Assembly: GCF_039831995.1 (NCBI RefSeq)
Contig: NZ_JBDOIO010000003.1
Coordinates: forward strand, 124,001-188,000
From: Paenibacillus pabuli
GTDB lineage: Bacteria; Bacillota; Bacilli; Paenibacillales; Paenibacillaceae
Reading direction: 5' to 3'
DNA length: 64,000 bases
A model generated the notes under the pieces. The model saw nothing but the letters and a program-made list of their open reading frames with translations. It did no database searches and was not told the origin of the DNA. How positions within the stretch are numbered: the first letter of the stretch is position 1; every line of letters begins with the position of its first letter. Positions 26,930 to 35,860 of this stretch are shown here, piece after piece. A program made the translations under genes and the position numbers.

Positions 26930-27095
26930 GACAGCACCTCCTGTATCAAGATGAGTTATAGCATTACATAACCAAGCTAGACAGCAAATGAACCAAGAGT
27001 AGTTTACATAATCAGAAAATTTTTCACGGCTTTCATCGTTTTCATTTCACAAGCATCTCCAGGTAAAGCCTGAATATACGTATGCACAATAAACA

Positions 27096-27154
27096 AAAGA
27101 GGTGTTTTCTGCAGAACGGGAGAAATCCGTTCAATCTGTAGAGAACACCTCTTT
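27096..27154 (-). terminator. Terminator of the M20 amidohydrolase gene
   Basis: Outer arms AAAGAGGTGTT and AACACCTCTTT enclose an inner AACGG/CCGTT hairpin. On the minus strand the stem is followed by TTTTGTTT. Confidence 0.85.
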
Positions 27155-27175
27155 GATTAACACTATAAGCTTATA

Positions 27176-28351
27176 TTATCGAACAGCCTGTTCAAACTCT
27201 GTGCGAATGGATTGCAGCAGCGCAGGCTTAGTCAACACATCGTAGGCCGTTGTCGCAAGAGCTTTTGCACCCAAGATCATGCCGTCCAGTGCCCGTTCCT
27301 GTAATGCGAGATCACGGAATTCGATGGAATGCAGGGTATGAACCTCATCAACCACCCGAATGTAAGGATGAATTGCAGGACAGCGTAAGGATACGTTACC
27401 GATATCCATGGACCCATGATCATTTCCTGTAACAATCTCGTCTTGTGGAATACCAAGTTCCATAAGGTTTTCACTAAACGCTGCAGATAACGATTCATTG
27501 GTTACCATCTCATCATATGAAGTTTCATAATTGGATGTCACGAGACGACATCCCGTTTGCAGCGCCGAACCTTCGGCAATCTGGATGACACGCTGCGTGA
27601 GTGTATTGAGCTCTTTTCTTGTTGCGGCGCGCACATAAAATTGGGCAGAAGCATAGTCGGGAATGATGTTAGCAGCCTGACCACCGCTATTAATCACGCC
27701 ATGGATCCGGACAGTGCTTCTCACTTGCTGGCGGAATGCATTAATGCCGTTAAAGGTTTGAATGACGGCATCGAGAGCATTGATCCCCTCATGCGGACTG
27801 GCCGCAGCGTGAGATGATTTTCCGTGGAATTCAAATTGCACGGCATCAATGGCTAGAGAGCTGCCTGATTTCTCATAAGCGTAGTAAGGGTGGGCCATCA
27901 GCGCGATATCACAATCATCAAACAGACCTGCTTCAGCCATTGGCACTTTGGCGCCACGCGTCTCTTCAGCGGGTGTCCCGAAGACTTTAAGCGTTCCACC
28001 GACTTCATCCAGAATGGACTTGAGACCGACAGCGGCACCCAAGCTCATCATACAAATCAGATGATGACCACAAGCGTGACCAATTTCGGGAAGTGCGTCG
28101 TATTCACATAACAGTGCTATGGTTGGTCCTGTTTTGGCAGCGGAGTAAGTCCCGACAAAAGCCGTATCCAGTCCAAGTACGGGAGCCTCAATTTCGAAAC
28201 CGTGAAATACCAGTTCTTCCTTTAAGCGGGCAGAAGCGAGATATTCCTCATTCCCGAGTTCCGGATTGGCACCAATGTATGATGAAATCTCTTTAAAACG
28301 GGAAGCATATTGATCAATAACCGACAAAATTTGTGATTTGGTATGTGTCAT
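27176..28351 (-). CDS. M20-family amidohydrolase (AbgB/aminoacylase-like)
   Basis: This is a probable metal-dependent amidohydrolase acting on N-acyl or peptide-like substrates. The start is ATG 28351, five bases after AAGGAGT; an ATG six codons earlier contains that site and is rejected. The 391 residues show metal-ligand motifs: CEYDALPEIGHACGHH near 90-105, GTPAEETRGAK near 130 and FHGKSSHAAASPHEGINALDA in the dimerisation/lid domain. It resembles p-aminobenzoyl-glutamate hydrolase subunit B and YxeP-like enzymes. It is divergent from a polar amino-acid ABC importer, matching the amidohydrolase-importer pairing of Bacillus yxe genes (inference). Confidence 0.87.
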   Translation of the reverse strand: MTHTKSQILSVIDQYASRFKEISSYIGANPELGNEEYLASARLKEELVFHGFEIEAPVLGLDTAFVGTYSAAKTGPTIALLCEYDALPEIGHACGHHLICMMSLGAAVGLKSILDEVGGTLKVFGTPAEETRGAKVPMAEAGLFDDCDIALMAHPYYAYEKSGSSLAIDAVQFEFHGKSSHAAASPHEGINALDAVIQTFNGINAFRQQVRSTVRIHGVINSGGQAANIIPDYASAQFYVRAATRKELNTLTQRVIQIAEGSALQTGCRLVTSNYETSYDEMVTNESLSAAFSENLMELGIPQDEIVTGNDHGSMDIGNVSLRCPAIHPYIRVVDEVHTLHSIEFRDLALQERALDGMILGAKALATTAYDVLTKPALLQSIRTEFEQAVR

Positions 28352-28448
28352 CGTAGACTCCTTATGCAAAATGAAAATAATTTAGTCATTATATCATGTT
28401 TGCTTGGTTTTTTCAGAAACAAGTCAAGATTTGTAAACACAAAACTCA

Positions 28449-28477
28449 TTGCATAATCATGCATTCTACTTTATAAT
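28449..28477 (+). promoter_or_regulatory. Sigma-A promoter of the amino-acid importer
   Basis: TTGCAT at 28449, a 17-base spacer and a perfect TATAAT at 28472-28477. An inverted repeat TGCAT-AATC-ATGCA (28450-28463) overlaps the -35 and spacer and could be an operator. Confidence 0.7.
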
Positions 28478-28531
28478 GACTCAGGCATCAACATGAGAAA
28501 GCACATAATGTATTGTAAGGGGAGAACAGGG

Positions 28532-29995
28532 TTGAAATTGATTAGTCGTTACACCATGATGCTGTTGACCTTTGTCGTTTTATTGACGGCAGCCGTTCCT
28601 TCGGCGCTGGCAAGTGGAACTACGGGCACTTCAGACAGTAAAAAATTGGTACTCGGCACAAGTGCCGACTTTGCACCATATGAATTCCATAAAGTCATTA
28701 ATGGCAAGGATGAGATTGTCGGATTTGATATTGCCATTGCCAAAGAGATTGCTGCCGATTTGGGAGTAGAACTCGTAATCGAAGATATGGGTTTTGACGG
28801 CCTGCTGCCTGCCTTGCAGAGTGGCCGCGTGGATATTGTTATCTCAGGTATGACACCAACAGAGGACCGCAAGAAAAGTATCGACTTCTCGGATACCTAT
28901 TATAAATCGAAACAAGTCATCATGGTTCGCAATGAGGATAAAGATAAATACCCAACCATGGCAGAACTGGAAAATGAAAAGATCGGAGCACAGAAAGGCT
29001 CGATTCAGGAAACGATCGGACAGAAGATTACTGGAGCCAAGCTGACTTCTCTTGATAAAATCTCGGACATTGTGCTTCAGCTGCAAACTAAACGCATTAA
29101 CGCTGCAATTGTTGAAGATACGGTGGCCGCAGGTTATTTGGATGATATGATCGGACTTGCTCCTGCAGTTCCGGATGAAGAGCAGGTAGCAGCAGCGATC
29201 GGAATCCGCAAAGGCAATACTGAATTGCTGAATGCAGTCAATGGTACGCTTGAACGACTGAAAAGCGAAAATAAGATTGAGCAGATGGTAACTGAAGCCA
29301 GTCAATTAATGGCAGACCGTGAGGTCAAATCGCCAAATATTTTTGAAGTATTCTGGCAGTACAAAAGCTTCTATGCGACAGGCGTTGGATATACGCTCTT
29401 ATTGTCTGCACTCGGCGTAATCTTCGGGGTAATTATCGGTTTGATCATTTGCATGTTCCGGATGCATGATACTGCAATTTTGCGGTGGATTGGTACGGCA
29501 TATGTCGAAGTCATTCGTGGTACGCCGATGCTGGTTCAGTTGATGATTATTTATTATGGTCTGGCCCTGACATTTGGCATTACGTTCTCGCCTCTTCAGG
29601 CGGGTATCTTAACACTTTCCATCAACAGTGGTGCTTACCTTGCAGAAATCTTCCGTGCGGGAATTCAAGGGGTTGACCGCGGTCAACTCGAAGCAGCCCG
29701 TTCGCTTGGGATGGGTAGAGGCGCCGCAATGAGATTTATTATTTTGCCACAGGCTTTCAAAGCAGTGCTGCCTGCCATCGGTAATGAATTCGTAACCATC
29801 ATCAAGGAATCTTCCATTATCTCGGTCATTGGTATGGTTGATATCATGTATCAGGCAAGTGTAGTCAAAAACATTACGTACCAAGGAATGAATCCGTTCC
29901 TTATTGCAGCAGCTATATACTTTGTATTGACATTCATTTTGTCCAAGCTGCTGGGTCGACTGGAAAGGAAGTTGAGTGCAAGTGATAGACGTTAG
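28532..29995 (+). CDS. Polar amino-acid ABC importer, fused substrate-binding protein and permease
   Basis: The start is TTG 28532, seven bases after AAGGGGAG (28517-28524); the frame from ATG 28493 precedes that site. It has 487 residues: a signal or anchor segment (about 8-28), then a family-3 binding domain ([48 protein letters not shown]), and from about residue 265 a permease domain with several membrane segments. The permease carries the [22 protein letters not shown] loop of the His/Glu/Gln group. Such fusions are known in Firmicutes (GlnP-like). The ATPase gene overlaps its end by 20 bases. The ligand is likely a polar amino acid or derivative. Confidence 0.92.
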   Translation: MKLISRYTMMLLTFVVLLTAAVPSALASGTTGTSDSKKLVLGTSADFAPYEFHKVINGKDEIVGFDIAIAKEIAADLGVELVIEDMGFDGLLPALQSGRVDIVISGMTPTEDRKKSIDFSDTYYKSKQVIMVRNEDKDKYPTMAELENEKIGAQKGSIQETIGQKITGAKLTSLDKISDIVLQLQTKRINAAIVEDTVAAGYLDDMIGLAPAVPDEEQVAAAIGIRKGNTELLNAVNGTLERLKSENKIEQMVTEASQLMADREVKSPNIFEVFWQYKSFYATGVGYTLLLSALGVIFGVIIGLIICMFRMHDTAILRWIGTAYVEVIRGTPMLVQLMIIYYGLALTFGITFSPLQAGILTLSINSGAYLAEIFRAGIQGVDRGQLEAARSLGMGRGAAMRFIILPQAFKAVLPAIGNEFVTIIKESSIISVIGMVDIMYQASVVKNITYQGMNPFLIAAAIYFVLTFILSKLLGRLERKLSASDRR

Positions 29996-30707
29996 ACAAT
30001 TACACAAATCCTACGACAAAAACGAAGTACTTAAAGGCATAGATGTCTCAATTGGCAAGGGCGAGGTCGTTGTCGTGATTGGTCCTTCAGGATCGGGTAA
30101 AAGTACATTCCTGCGCTGTCTGAACCTGTTGGAGCAGCCTACTTCCGGTGAGATTAATTTCGAAGGGGTATCCATCACGGACCGCAAACACAACATTAAT
30201 GCAACTCGGGAAAAAATGGGGATGGTGTTCCAGCACTTTAATCTGTTTCCGCATAAAACCGTGGAGCAAAACATTACCATTGCCCCAATTAAGGTCAAAA
30301 AGCAGTCTGAACAGGAAGCGAAGCAGATCGCAGCAGACTTGCTCAAAACCGTTGGGTTATTGGAGAAAAAGGATGCTTATCCGAGTCAGCTGTCTGGTGG
30401 ACAGAAGCAGCGGATTGCCATAGCGAGAGCCCTTGCGATGCAGCCGCATGTGATGCTGTTTGACGAGCCAACCTCTGCACTTGACCCTGAAATGGTCGGT
30501 GAAGTACTCGACGTGATGAAGCGCCTGGCTGAAGGCGGCATGACTATGGTTATCGTTACCCACGAGATGGGCTTTGCCCGTGAAGTTGGAGATCGCATCA
30601 TCTTTATGGATGGCGGGGTAATCGTGGAAGAGGGGACACCTGATGAAGTATTTGGTCAGCCTAAGCATCCACGTACGCGTGACTTCCTCGGTAAAGTTTT
30701 GTCATAA
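29976..30707 (+). CDS. Polar amino-acid ABC transporter ATP-binding protein
   Basis: It powers the fused importer encoded just before. It has 243 residues from GTG 29976, which follows AAAGGAAG; a second GTG at 29982 is possible. Walker A is GPSGSGKST, the Q-loop [13 protein letters not shown], the signature [15 protein letters not shown], Walker [15 protein letters not shown] and the H-loop VTHEMGFA. The GlnQ/ArtP type is clear. The 20-base overlap with the permease implies coupled translation. Confidence 0.95.
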   Translation: MQVIDVRQLHKSYDKNEVLKGIDVSIGKGEVVVVIGPSGSGKSTFLRCLNLLEQPTSGEINFEGVSITDRKHNINATREKMGMVFQHFNLFPHKTVEQNITIAPIKVKKQSEQEAKQIAADLLKTVGLLEKKDAYPSQLSGGQKQRIAIARALAMQPHVMLFDEPTSALDPEMVGEVLDVMKRLAEGGMTMVIVTHEMGFAREVGDRIIFMDGGVIVEEGTPDEVFGQPKHPRTRDFLGKVLS

Positions 30708-30763
30708 TCGTTGAACATGATCAGCCAGTTAATCATATTGGATGGACTAACAAAAACGAAATC

Positions 30764-30806
30764 AAACAGCCTTGTTAACTTTATGGTTAGCAGGGTTGTT
30801 TTTTTG
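30764..30806 (+). terminator. Terminator of the amino-acid importer operon
   Basis: The imperfect arms AACAGCCTTGTTAAC and GTTAGCAGGGTTGTT surround TTTATG and are followed by a T run. Confidence 0.8.
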
Positions 30807-30977
30807 TGTGGATAAGTATCCACTGTCTTAAAAGTAACGTTTCTGTCATTGTTCCAAAGCTGCATAGTCACTCCAGATTTTGAAAAAATCCTTATTATTA
30901 AAGCTGTATAATGAGTTGTTTAAAACAGTTGGTAACATTTACTACGGACCCTGGTTACAGAATTGTGATATATTGTT

Positions 30978-31151
30978 CCTGCCGAAACTTCCTGAGGAGG
31001 AAGTGCGGAGGATGTAATGATGCAGGCCGTGAAGGGGAAGATCGATACGCACGCTGCTTGGGGTGAATTAGGGGTACATAACGCAATACGCATGTAACAG
31101 CAACCTATAGGGTGGTTTCCTCCATCCGAATCCGACAACTAACTTCGCAGG
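30978..31151 (+). ncRNA. c-di-AMP riboswitch (ydaO/yuaA type)
   Basis: The 3' part CCGAATCCGACAACTAAC, followed by TTCGCAGGC, is the most conserved block of this class (usual form CCGAATCCGTCAGCTAAC). The middle GGGGTGAATTAGGGG and the 5' GCCGAAACTT also match. The closing helix pairs CCTGC-C-GAA (30978-30986) with TTCGCAGG (31144-31151). A TATAAT at 30907-30912 without a clear -35 may be its promoter. The gene downstream is a LysM-3D cell-wall protein, a known target type of this riboswitch in Bacillus, where c-di-AMP turns expression off. No intrinsic terminator lies between the aptamer and the start codon 20 bases away, so control may be at translation (inference). Confidence 0.92.
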
Positions 31152-31171
31152 CACAATGAGGGAGGAAGACC

Positions 31172-31849
31172 ATGATTAAGAAGAGAACAATAGCCAAAAC
31201 AGCAGCAGCCCTGCTGACAGCAGCAATGCTCATTCAGGCCGTTCCAGCTCACGCTGATTCTGTTCACGTGGCCAAAGAGGGGGATACCTTCTACACCTTG
31301 TCGAAAAAATATGGGGTTGGACTGAGCACACTTATCAAAGCTAACCATGATATTTCGCCTTACAACATTTATGGTGGTTTGAAAATTACGATCCCAGGAA
31401 AAACAACAAATACGGCCTCGGCTGCTCCAGCTGCCAAGAGCTCTTCCGAAGCAAAGGCGATCACGACAGCTAGCCTTGATGTGAATGCTGACGAGAAAGT
31501 CGTTCAAGCTTGGGGCAAAACGTTTGATTACAGTAAGGCTGTTGAAGTGAAAGCAACAGCATACTCTTCGGCCGCTTCTGAAAATGGTGGATGGGGTGCT
31601 GTAGATTACTTCGGTAATCCGCTTGAACTCGGCACGATCGCAGTAGATCCGAGTGTGATCCCACTGGGGACGAAGGTTCTTGTTACAGGTCACTCCCATC
31701 CGGGGCTGCCTAAGCAGGCATTTGTGGCTACTGCACGTGATGTCGGCGGGGCGATCAAAGGCAAACGGATTGATATTTTCATTCCTGGAAGTCAGAAGTC
31801 TGTGAGCACTTTTGGTTTTCAGGATGTTGAACTTTATATTTTAAAATAA
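31172..31849 (+). CDS. Secreted LysM and 3D-domain cell-wall protein (YocH-like)
   Basis: It is a probable peptidoglycan-active enzyme resembling Bacillus YocH, with the lytic-transglycosylase-like 3D fold. The 225 residues start at ATG 31172 after GAGGGAGGAAG. The signal peptide ends near AHA at residue 28. A LysM repeat (HVAKEGDTFYTLSKKYGVGL to GGLKITIPG) is followed by an Ala/Ser/Thr linker. The C-terminal 3D domain runs from KATAYSS through GTIAVDPSVIPLGTKVLV and ATARDVGGAIKGKRIDIF, with its conserved aspartates. Control by the c-di-AMP riboswitch directly upstream ties wall remodelling to osmotic and potassium signalling. Confidence 0.93.
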   Translation: MIKKRTIAKTAAALLTAAMLIQAVPAHADSVHVAKEGDTFYTLSKKYGVGLSTLIKANHDISPYNIYGGLKITIPGKTTNTASAAPAAKSSSEAKAITTASLDVNADEKVVQAWGKTFDYSKAVEVKATAYSSAASENGGWGAVDYFGNPLELGTIAVDPSVIPLGTKVLVTGHSHPGLPKQAFVATARDVGGAIKGKRIDIFIPGSQKSVSTFGFQDVELYILK

Positions 31850-31864
31850 GTATCATCGCCAATA

Positions 31865-31917
31865 AAAGGGTGCCTTTATGACACGTTTAACGTGAAATAA
31901 GGGTACCCTTTGTTTTT
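31865..31917. terminator. Bidirectional terminator between the 3D gene and the deacetylase gene
   Basis: AAAGGGTGCCTTTAT pairs with ATAAGGGTACCCTTT (mostly Watson-Crick, some G-T). A T tract follows on plus and TTTTATT on minus. Confidence 0.78.
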
Positions 31918-31979
31918 AACAAAAAATAAGATTGTTAGTTTCATGATTAAGATGTGTTTACTATCCACTATGCCCTGTA

Positions 31980-32771
31980 TTATTTGCTCTTCGGCAATTG
32001 CAGCATTTCGTCCAGAGTCACCAGATTGAAGCCCCTGCACCGCAGTTCATCAATAATCTCCGGAAGTGCCCCAATGGTACCGGACAGATTTGAACCCACG
32101 CCGCCTCCCGCATGTTGAAGAATGATGGAGCCTGGCTTGACTGCAGATAAAACATTTTGCTTAACCTGCTCTTTGCTTAGGCCTTTCCAATCCAGCGAAT
32201 CCACATTCCAGTTAACAATACTGTATTGTTGTCTTGCGGCCCATTGCAGCTGTTTCTCATTAATGTCTCCGTATGGAGGACGAATCATTTTCGGTGTGTA
32301 CCCGGTCAGTTTACGAATAATGTCACCGGTATGTAGAATTTGTTTGCGAAAAGCATTTAAAGACAGCTTACTGAATTCAGGATGGTTGTAACTATGGTTT
32401 CCAACAATGTGACCTTCCCTAACGATCCGTCTGACGAGGTCAGGATGTTTCTCAGCTCGGTTGCCAACAATAAAAAAAGTCGCTTTTACATTATATTTCT
32501 TCAAAATATCCAGTACCTGCGGTGTGAAGCGCGGATCAGGCACATCATCAAAAGTCAATGCCACCTGTCGGGTTGAAGGTCCATTGGTTTTGAAAGTATC
32601 AGCATATTTCTGCCTTAGCTGACCGAGCGTCAGCTGTTCATCTTCAGATAGGTCAGGCTTTGCAGCAGGCGTACTCTCTGGAACGGGTTTAGCCAGCAGC
32701 TGCCCAGAAGTATAGCTTCCGCTTAGAAAAACAAGGATCAACATGGCGAATGCGATGAGGCGAATACGCAT
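31980..32771 (-). CDS. Polysaccharide deacetylase, CE4 family
   Basis: It removes N-acetyl groups from cell-wall or exopolysaccharide amino sugars outside the cell. The 263 residues start at ATG 32771 after AAGGAGG. A signal peptide or anchor lies at 3-24. NodB motifs are in order: ALTFDDVPDPRFT (catalytic Asp and metal Asp), HSYNHPEFS (metal His residues), RPPYGD, NWNVDSLDWKG and LQHAGGG with its final His. Valine replaces the common glycine after TFDD. It is convergent with the 3D-domain gene, another wall enzyme. Confidence 0.92.
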   Translation of the reverse strand: MRIRLIAFAMLILVFLSGSYTSGQLLAKPVPESTPAAKPDLSEDEQLTLGQLRQKYADTFKTNGPSTRQVALTFDDVPDPRFTPQVLDILKKYNVKATFFIVGNRAEKHPDLVRRIVREGHIVGNHSYNHPEFSKLSLNAFRKQILHTGDIIRKLTGYTPKMIRPPYGDINEKQLQWAARQQYSIVNWNVDSLDWKGLSKEQVKQNVLSAVKPGSIILQHAGGGVGSNLSGTIGALPEIIDELRCRGFNLVTLDEMLQLPKSK

Positions 32772-32922
32772 GATATAGCCTCCTTTGTCAAATGGCGTTC
32801 TCTTTGGTATGCCCGGGGTGATGGTTCATTATGCATAGTGTGAGAAGTTTCATTGTCCAATCTGACCGATAACACTCATAATTCCACCATTACATATACA
32901 CACAAAGGACAGGTGGATTAGG

Positions 32923-33264
32923 ATGAATACTTATGATTTGAAGTCGGTTCGTTTGCAGGTCATTGAAGCTGGAGAAGATCAGATATTTTTGGTCACGGGT
33001 GGGAAAGCTCATATAGGAGCTGTGGCGACCTTTTATCCCGAAAGAGAACGCGTGGTGGGAACTGCAGTCCATATTCCTGGGCACAAGGAACAAGAATTAT
33101 GTGAGCGTCTGGCACGAAAGGCTGCGAATTCTCTCAAGGTGACCGTCACCGTTATTATGGGTATTCATTTTGACGCCATTACGCGTATGCAGATCGATGA
33201 GATCGTACTGACGGCAGAAAAGCTGCTCGATGATCATTTAAGCCGGACGAAAGATGTAAAATAG
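32923..33264 (+). CDS. Small conserved protein, LpdD-like prenylated-flavin chaperone fold (tentative)
   Basis: It has 113 residues from ATG 32923 after AGGTGGA. No signal or membrane segment is present. The features GGKAHIGAVATFYP and the strand-helix pattern ending in VIMGIHFDAITRMQIDEI recall the small LpdD/UbiD-associated proteins (prenylated-flavin chaperones), but no UbiD or decarboxylase gene is nearby. The assignment is by memory of the HIGAVA and GIHFD pattern and is uncertain. A plausible promoter is TTGTCC-N18-CATAAT at 32853-32882. It is divergent from the deacetylase gene. Confidence 0.6.
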   Translation: MNTYDLKSVRLQVIEAGEDQIFLVTGGKAHIGAVATFYPERERVVGTAVHIPGHKEQELCERLARKAANSLKVTVTVIMGIHFDAITRMQIDEIVLTAEKLLDDHLSRTKDVK

Positions 33265-33314
33265 TAGATTTTGGGTGGCTTCGAATCGTGTTTTATGATT
33301 TTTTTTGGTAAAAT

Positions 33315-33340
33315 TGAAACGGGTTGAAGGTTACCACGTA
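33315..33340 (+). promoter_or_regulatory. ECF sigma-W-type promoter of the pspA operon
   Basis: TGAAAC at 33315-33320, a spacer of exactly 16 bases and CGTA at 33337-33340. This equals the Bacillus sigma-W consensus at every fixed base. It lies about 48 bases before the pspA start, and B. subtilis pspA (ydjF) is a sigma-W gene (established). Confidence 0.85.
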
Positions 33341-33387
33341 TGTATGATTATATACAAGATGTAATATCGACTAGGAGGAATACCATA

Positions 33388-34059
33388 ATGTCCATTTTCA
33401 AACGTTTGCGTGATTTAACGATGTCTAACATTAATGCCATTATTGACAAGGCAGAAGATCCAATCAAAATGACGGATCAATATATCCGTGATATGCAGGA
33501 AGATCTGGAAGATGCCGAGAAGGCTGTTGCTCAACAAATCGCGATTGAGAAAAAATTCAAGCAGCTGTTCGAAGAACAGGAAGCATTGGTGAAGAAGCGT
33601 GAGGAGCAAGCTCATACCGCAGCACGTGCACAGAATATGGATCTGGCGCGCCGGGCTCTGGAAGAGAAAAAAGCTGCCGAAGTAAAAATGGCGGAATACA
33701 AAACAAGCTATGATCAAAACAAGGCTTCGGCAGACAATCTGCGCGGCAAGCTGGATGAAATGCGCAAGCAATTGACACAAATGAAAAACAAACGTGAAAC
33801 GCTGGTAGCGCGCTACAACGCAGCTAAAGCACAAACCGAAATCAACAAAGCCCTAAATGGGTTCAGTTCCGACACAGCCAGTGCAGGCATGAAGCGTATG
33901 GAAGAAAAAATGATGCAAATGGAAGCACAGGCAGAAGCGAGCAACGAGATGTCGTCCAAAGGAAAATCACTTGATGAAGAGTTCGAAAAAATCGGCAAGG
34001 ATCAGGCCGTTGAGGATGAACTGGCGGCACTCATGAAGCAGTACGAAAATAAAAACTAA
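33388..34059 (+). CDS. pspA: PspA/IM30-family membrane-stress protein
   Basis: PspA-family proteins bind stressed or leaking membranes on the cytoplasmic side and form large oligomers. The start is ATG 33388 after CTAGGAGG; the frame to 33340 is rejected. It has 223 residues, nearly all helical coiled coil. MSIFKRLRDLTMSNINAIID with KAEDPIKMTDQYIRDM is the amphipathic start and first helix. Long Lys/Glu/Gln heptads and a short C-terminal helix follow. An exact sigma-W-type promoter lies upstream. Three co-directional genes (DUF350, DUF4178, DUF4247) follow and look like one functional unit. Confidence 0.94.
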   Translation: MSIFKRLRDLTMSNINAIIDKAEDPIKMTDQYIRDMQEDLEDAEKAVAQQIAIEKKFKQLFEEQEALVKKREEQAHTAARAQNMDLARRALEEKKAAEVKMAEYKTSYDQNKASADNLRGKLDEMRKQLTQMKNKRETLVARYNAAKAQTEINKALNGFSSDTASAGMKRMEEKMMQMEAQAEASNEMSSKGKSLDEEFEKIGKDQAVEDELAALMKQYENKN

Positions 34060-34155
34060 ACCTTGCATCTTACGCAGGGTTCACCAGCGGAGGAGAGACA
34101 GCGTTTCTCCTTCGCTTTTAAATGCGGTTCATGTTGATAAGTGGGGGCTGTGTAA

Positions 34156-34557
34156 ATGTATTTGAACATTTTGGCGATGCTGGTCTGGACATTATCTGGT
34201 TCGGTTTTGCTTTTTGTTTTGATGTATGTGGATTCATTGTTTACGAAGTATAAGGATTTTGCGGAAGTTAAGGCAGGGAACATGGCGGTTACGACACGGA
34301 TGGTCATGAAGCTGTTTGCTCAAGGGTATGTGCTTGCCACTTCGATTTCGACAGCGGGTCATCTGGGTGAAGCATTACTTGTATCCGTTGTTTCGTTTGT
34401 CATCCTGCTTATTCTGGAAAGCGTTGTGCATTTTATGATTCGCACGTGGGCCAATCTGGATTTGGACACAGGAATTCAGCAAGGAAAGACAGGGTACGGC
34501 TTGTTCTCCGGTGCTTTGCACATCGTGGGCGCATTAATTATTGCAGCTTGTTTATAA
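34156..34557 (+). CDS. DUF350-family integral membrane protein
   Basis: It has 133 residues; ATG 34156 follows GGGGG. Four hydrophobic segments are visible (about 4-26, 48-70, 73-93, 112-132). The family pattern is FAEVKAGNMAVTTRMVMKLFAQGYVLATSI. The second half repeats the theme with DTGIQQGKTGYGLFSGALHIVGALIIAACL. DUF350 has no known activity. It is often found with PspA-like and DUF4178 genes (from memory), as here, suggesting a membrane part of the PspA response. Confidence 0.85.
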   Translation: MYLNILAMLVWTLSGSVLLFVLMYVDSLFTKYKDFAEVKAGNMAVTTRMVMKLFAQGYVLATSISTAGHLGEALLVSVVSFVILLILESVVHFMIRTWANLDLDTGIQQGKTGYGLFSGALHIVGALIIAACL

Positions 34558-34580
34558 GATAACGAACGGGAGTAATGGGT

Positions 34581-35087
34581 ATGAGTGTATGGAAACGGAT
34601 TAAAGGAATACTAGCCAAACCCGAACCACCACGAGCAGAGAAAACCATGCTGGAACTTGAACCTGGGGATATCTGTGAAGTCTCTCTCGTAACGTATGAA
34701 GTCGTCGGTCGGGTGCAGCATCGTGCGCGAAAAGCGGTGGTATTAACACTGCAGGACGGAACAACATTTAGACATCTGCATGTAGAAGAAAGAGAATTGA
34801 CACGTTATGCCCTCTATACACCAATTGATGGCCGTCTTGACGCACCAGACGAAGTACCCACCTTACTTGATCTGGATGGACGCGCATATCATCTGGAGGA
34901 AGAATATGGAGGAATGGTTTCTACTGCGGGCAGGACACCTTATGGTCAGGCTGGAGAGCAATTGGTTTGGCAGTACCAGTCTGATGATAACATGCTTCTG
35001 CGTGTGGAATGGCAAGACAGAAGATTTACTCTGTATGAAGGTGAGTCCATTCTTCCTGCGGATATCAAAGTGATTCGTTCGAGCTAG
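34581..35087 (+). CDS. DUF4178-family cytosolic protein
   Basis: It has 168 residues from ATG 34581; GGGAG at 34568-34572 is eight bases before it but only two before the in-frame ATG 34575, so the later start is chosen. No signal or membrane segment. The beta-rich pattern MLELEPGDICEVSLVTYEVVGRVQ, a GRAYHLEEEYGG turn and LLRVEWQDRRFTLYEGESI fit DUF4178. The biochemical role is unknown. It sits between DUF350 and DUF4247 with short gaps, in one operon. Confidence 0.78.
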   Translation: MSVWKRIKGILAKPEPPRAEKTMLELEPGDICEVSLVTYEVVGRVQHRARKAVVLTLQDGTTFRHLHVEERELTRYALYTPIDGRLDAPDEVPTLLDLDGRAYHLEEEYGGMVSTAGRTPYGQAGEQLVWQYQSDDNMLLRVEWQDRRFTLYEGESILPADIKVIRSS

Positions 35088-35098
35088 GAGAGGTTCCA

Positions 35099-35833
35099 AT
35101 GAAAAAGCGCATGGCACTTGGATTAAAATTAATGCTGGTCCTCAGCCTTGTCATGTCCCTGTTGTCCGCGTGCGGGATGCCTTCCGTTCAGGACACTTAT
35201 CCGCTTGAGTCTGTAAGTGGCAGTGGCAATACGACATCCTATGTGTATCGGGCTGCCGACCGTACTGTTCCGGAAGTCGCCCAGGAGTTATCCGAACAGC
35301 GCAAACCGGATCAGATCTCGGCGGAAAATGAAGAGCGGATGTTCCTGGTGTATCAGGACCAGTATTATCATTTGCAGCAAGACCCGAACAAGAAGGAAGA
35401 CACCTTAATTGAAGTGGATTCCAAGGAATATGTACGCCAGAATTATGATTCTTCTTTTTTACAAGGGTATTTGACTGCAACGCTTATTGGGAATTTGTTT
35501 GATTCTTTTGGCGGTAGCGGGTACGGAAAGTACAGAGGGTACACCGATCGTGATACGTACAAACCGAATCAAGGTACTTATCGTGCACCAACAAGCAATG
35601 ACAAAAAAGCTGCTCCGCCAATTACGGTTGACCGAAAAGGGTCCATCACCCGGCGGGGAGGAGACACCGATACAAGTGTAGGTTCAGGCGGAGGTTTGTT
35701 TAGCCGTAAAAAGGAACCGAGCACAGGTACGGTCGAACGTAATAAGAGTGGTGGATTGTTCAATTCACCAAAGAGCTCTTATAAGAAACCCAAGACAAGG
35801 GTAGGCGGCGGACGAATCATGAGGCGAAGGTAA
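35099..35833 (+). CDS. DUF4247-like lipoprotein
   Basis: It has 244 residues; ATG 35099 follows GGAGAGG. The signal peptide ends at the lipobox LLSAC with Cys25, so it is anchored outside. The folded part (about 35-125) contains TSYVYRAADRTVPEVAQEL, MFLVYQDQYYHLQQDP and VDSKEYVRQNYDSSFLQGYLTA, the DUF4247 pattern. The last 110 residues are low-complexity Gly/Ser/Arg/Lys with a repeated GGLF and very basic end, likely extended and wall-contacting (inference). It ends the PspA operon before a strong terminator. Confidence 0.8.
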   Translation: MKKRMALGLKLMLVLSLVMSLLSACGMPSVQDTYPLESVSGSGNTTSYVYRAADRTVPEVAQELSEQRKPDQISAENEERMFLVYQDQYYHLQQDPNKKEDTLIEVDSKEYVRQNYDSSFLQGYLTATLIGNLFDSFGGSGYGKYRGYTDRDTYKPNQGTYRAPTSNDKKAAPPITVDRKGSITRRGGDTDTSVGSGGGLFSRKKEPSTGTVERNKSGGLFNSPKSSYKKPKTRVGGGRIMRRR

Positions 35834-35860
35834 CGATGAGTTTGTCTGCCTGAACAATTC

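Noticed and set aside
31020..31097. 25-codon frame with GGAGG upstream inside the riboswitch
   Set aside because: The GGAGG and ATG are part of conserved aptamer sequence; translation there is unlikely.
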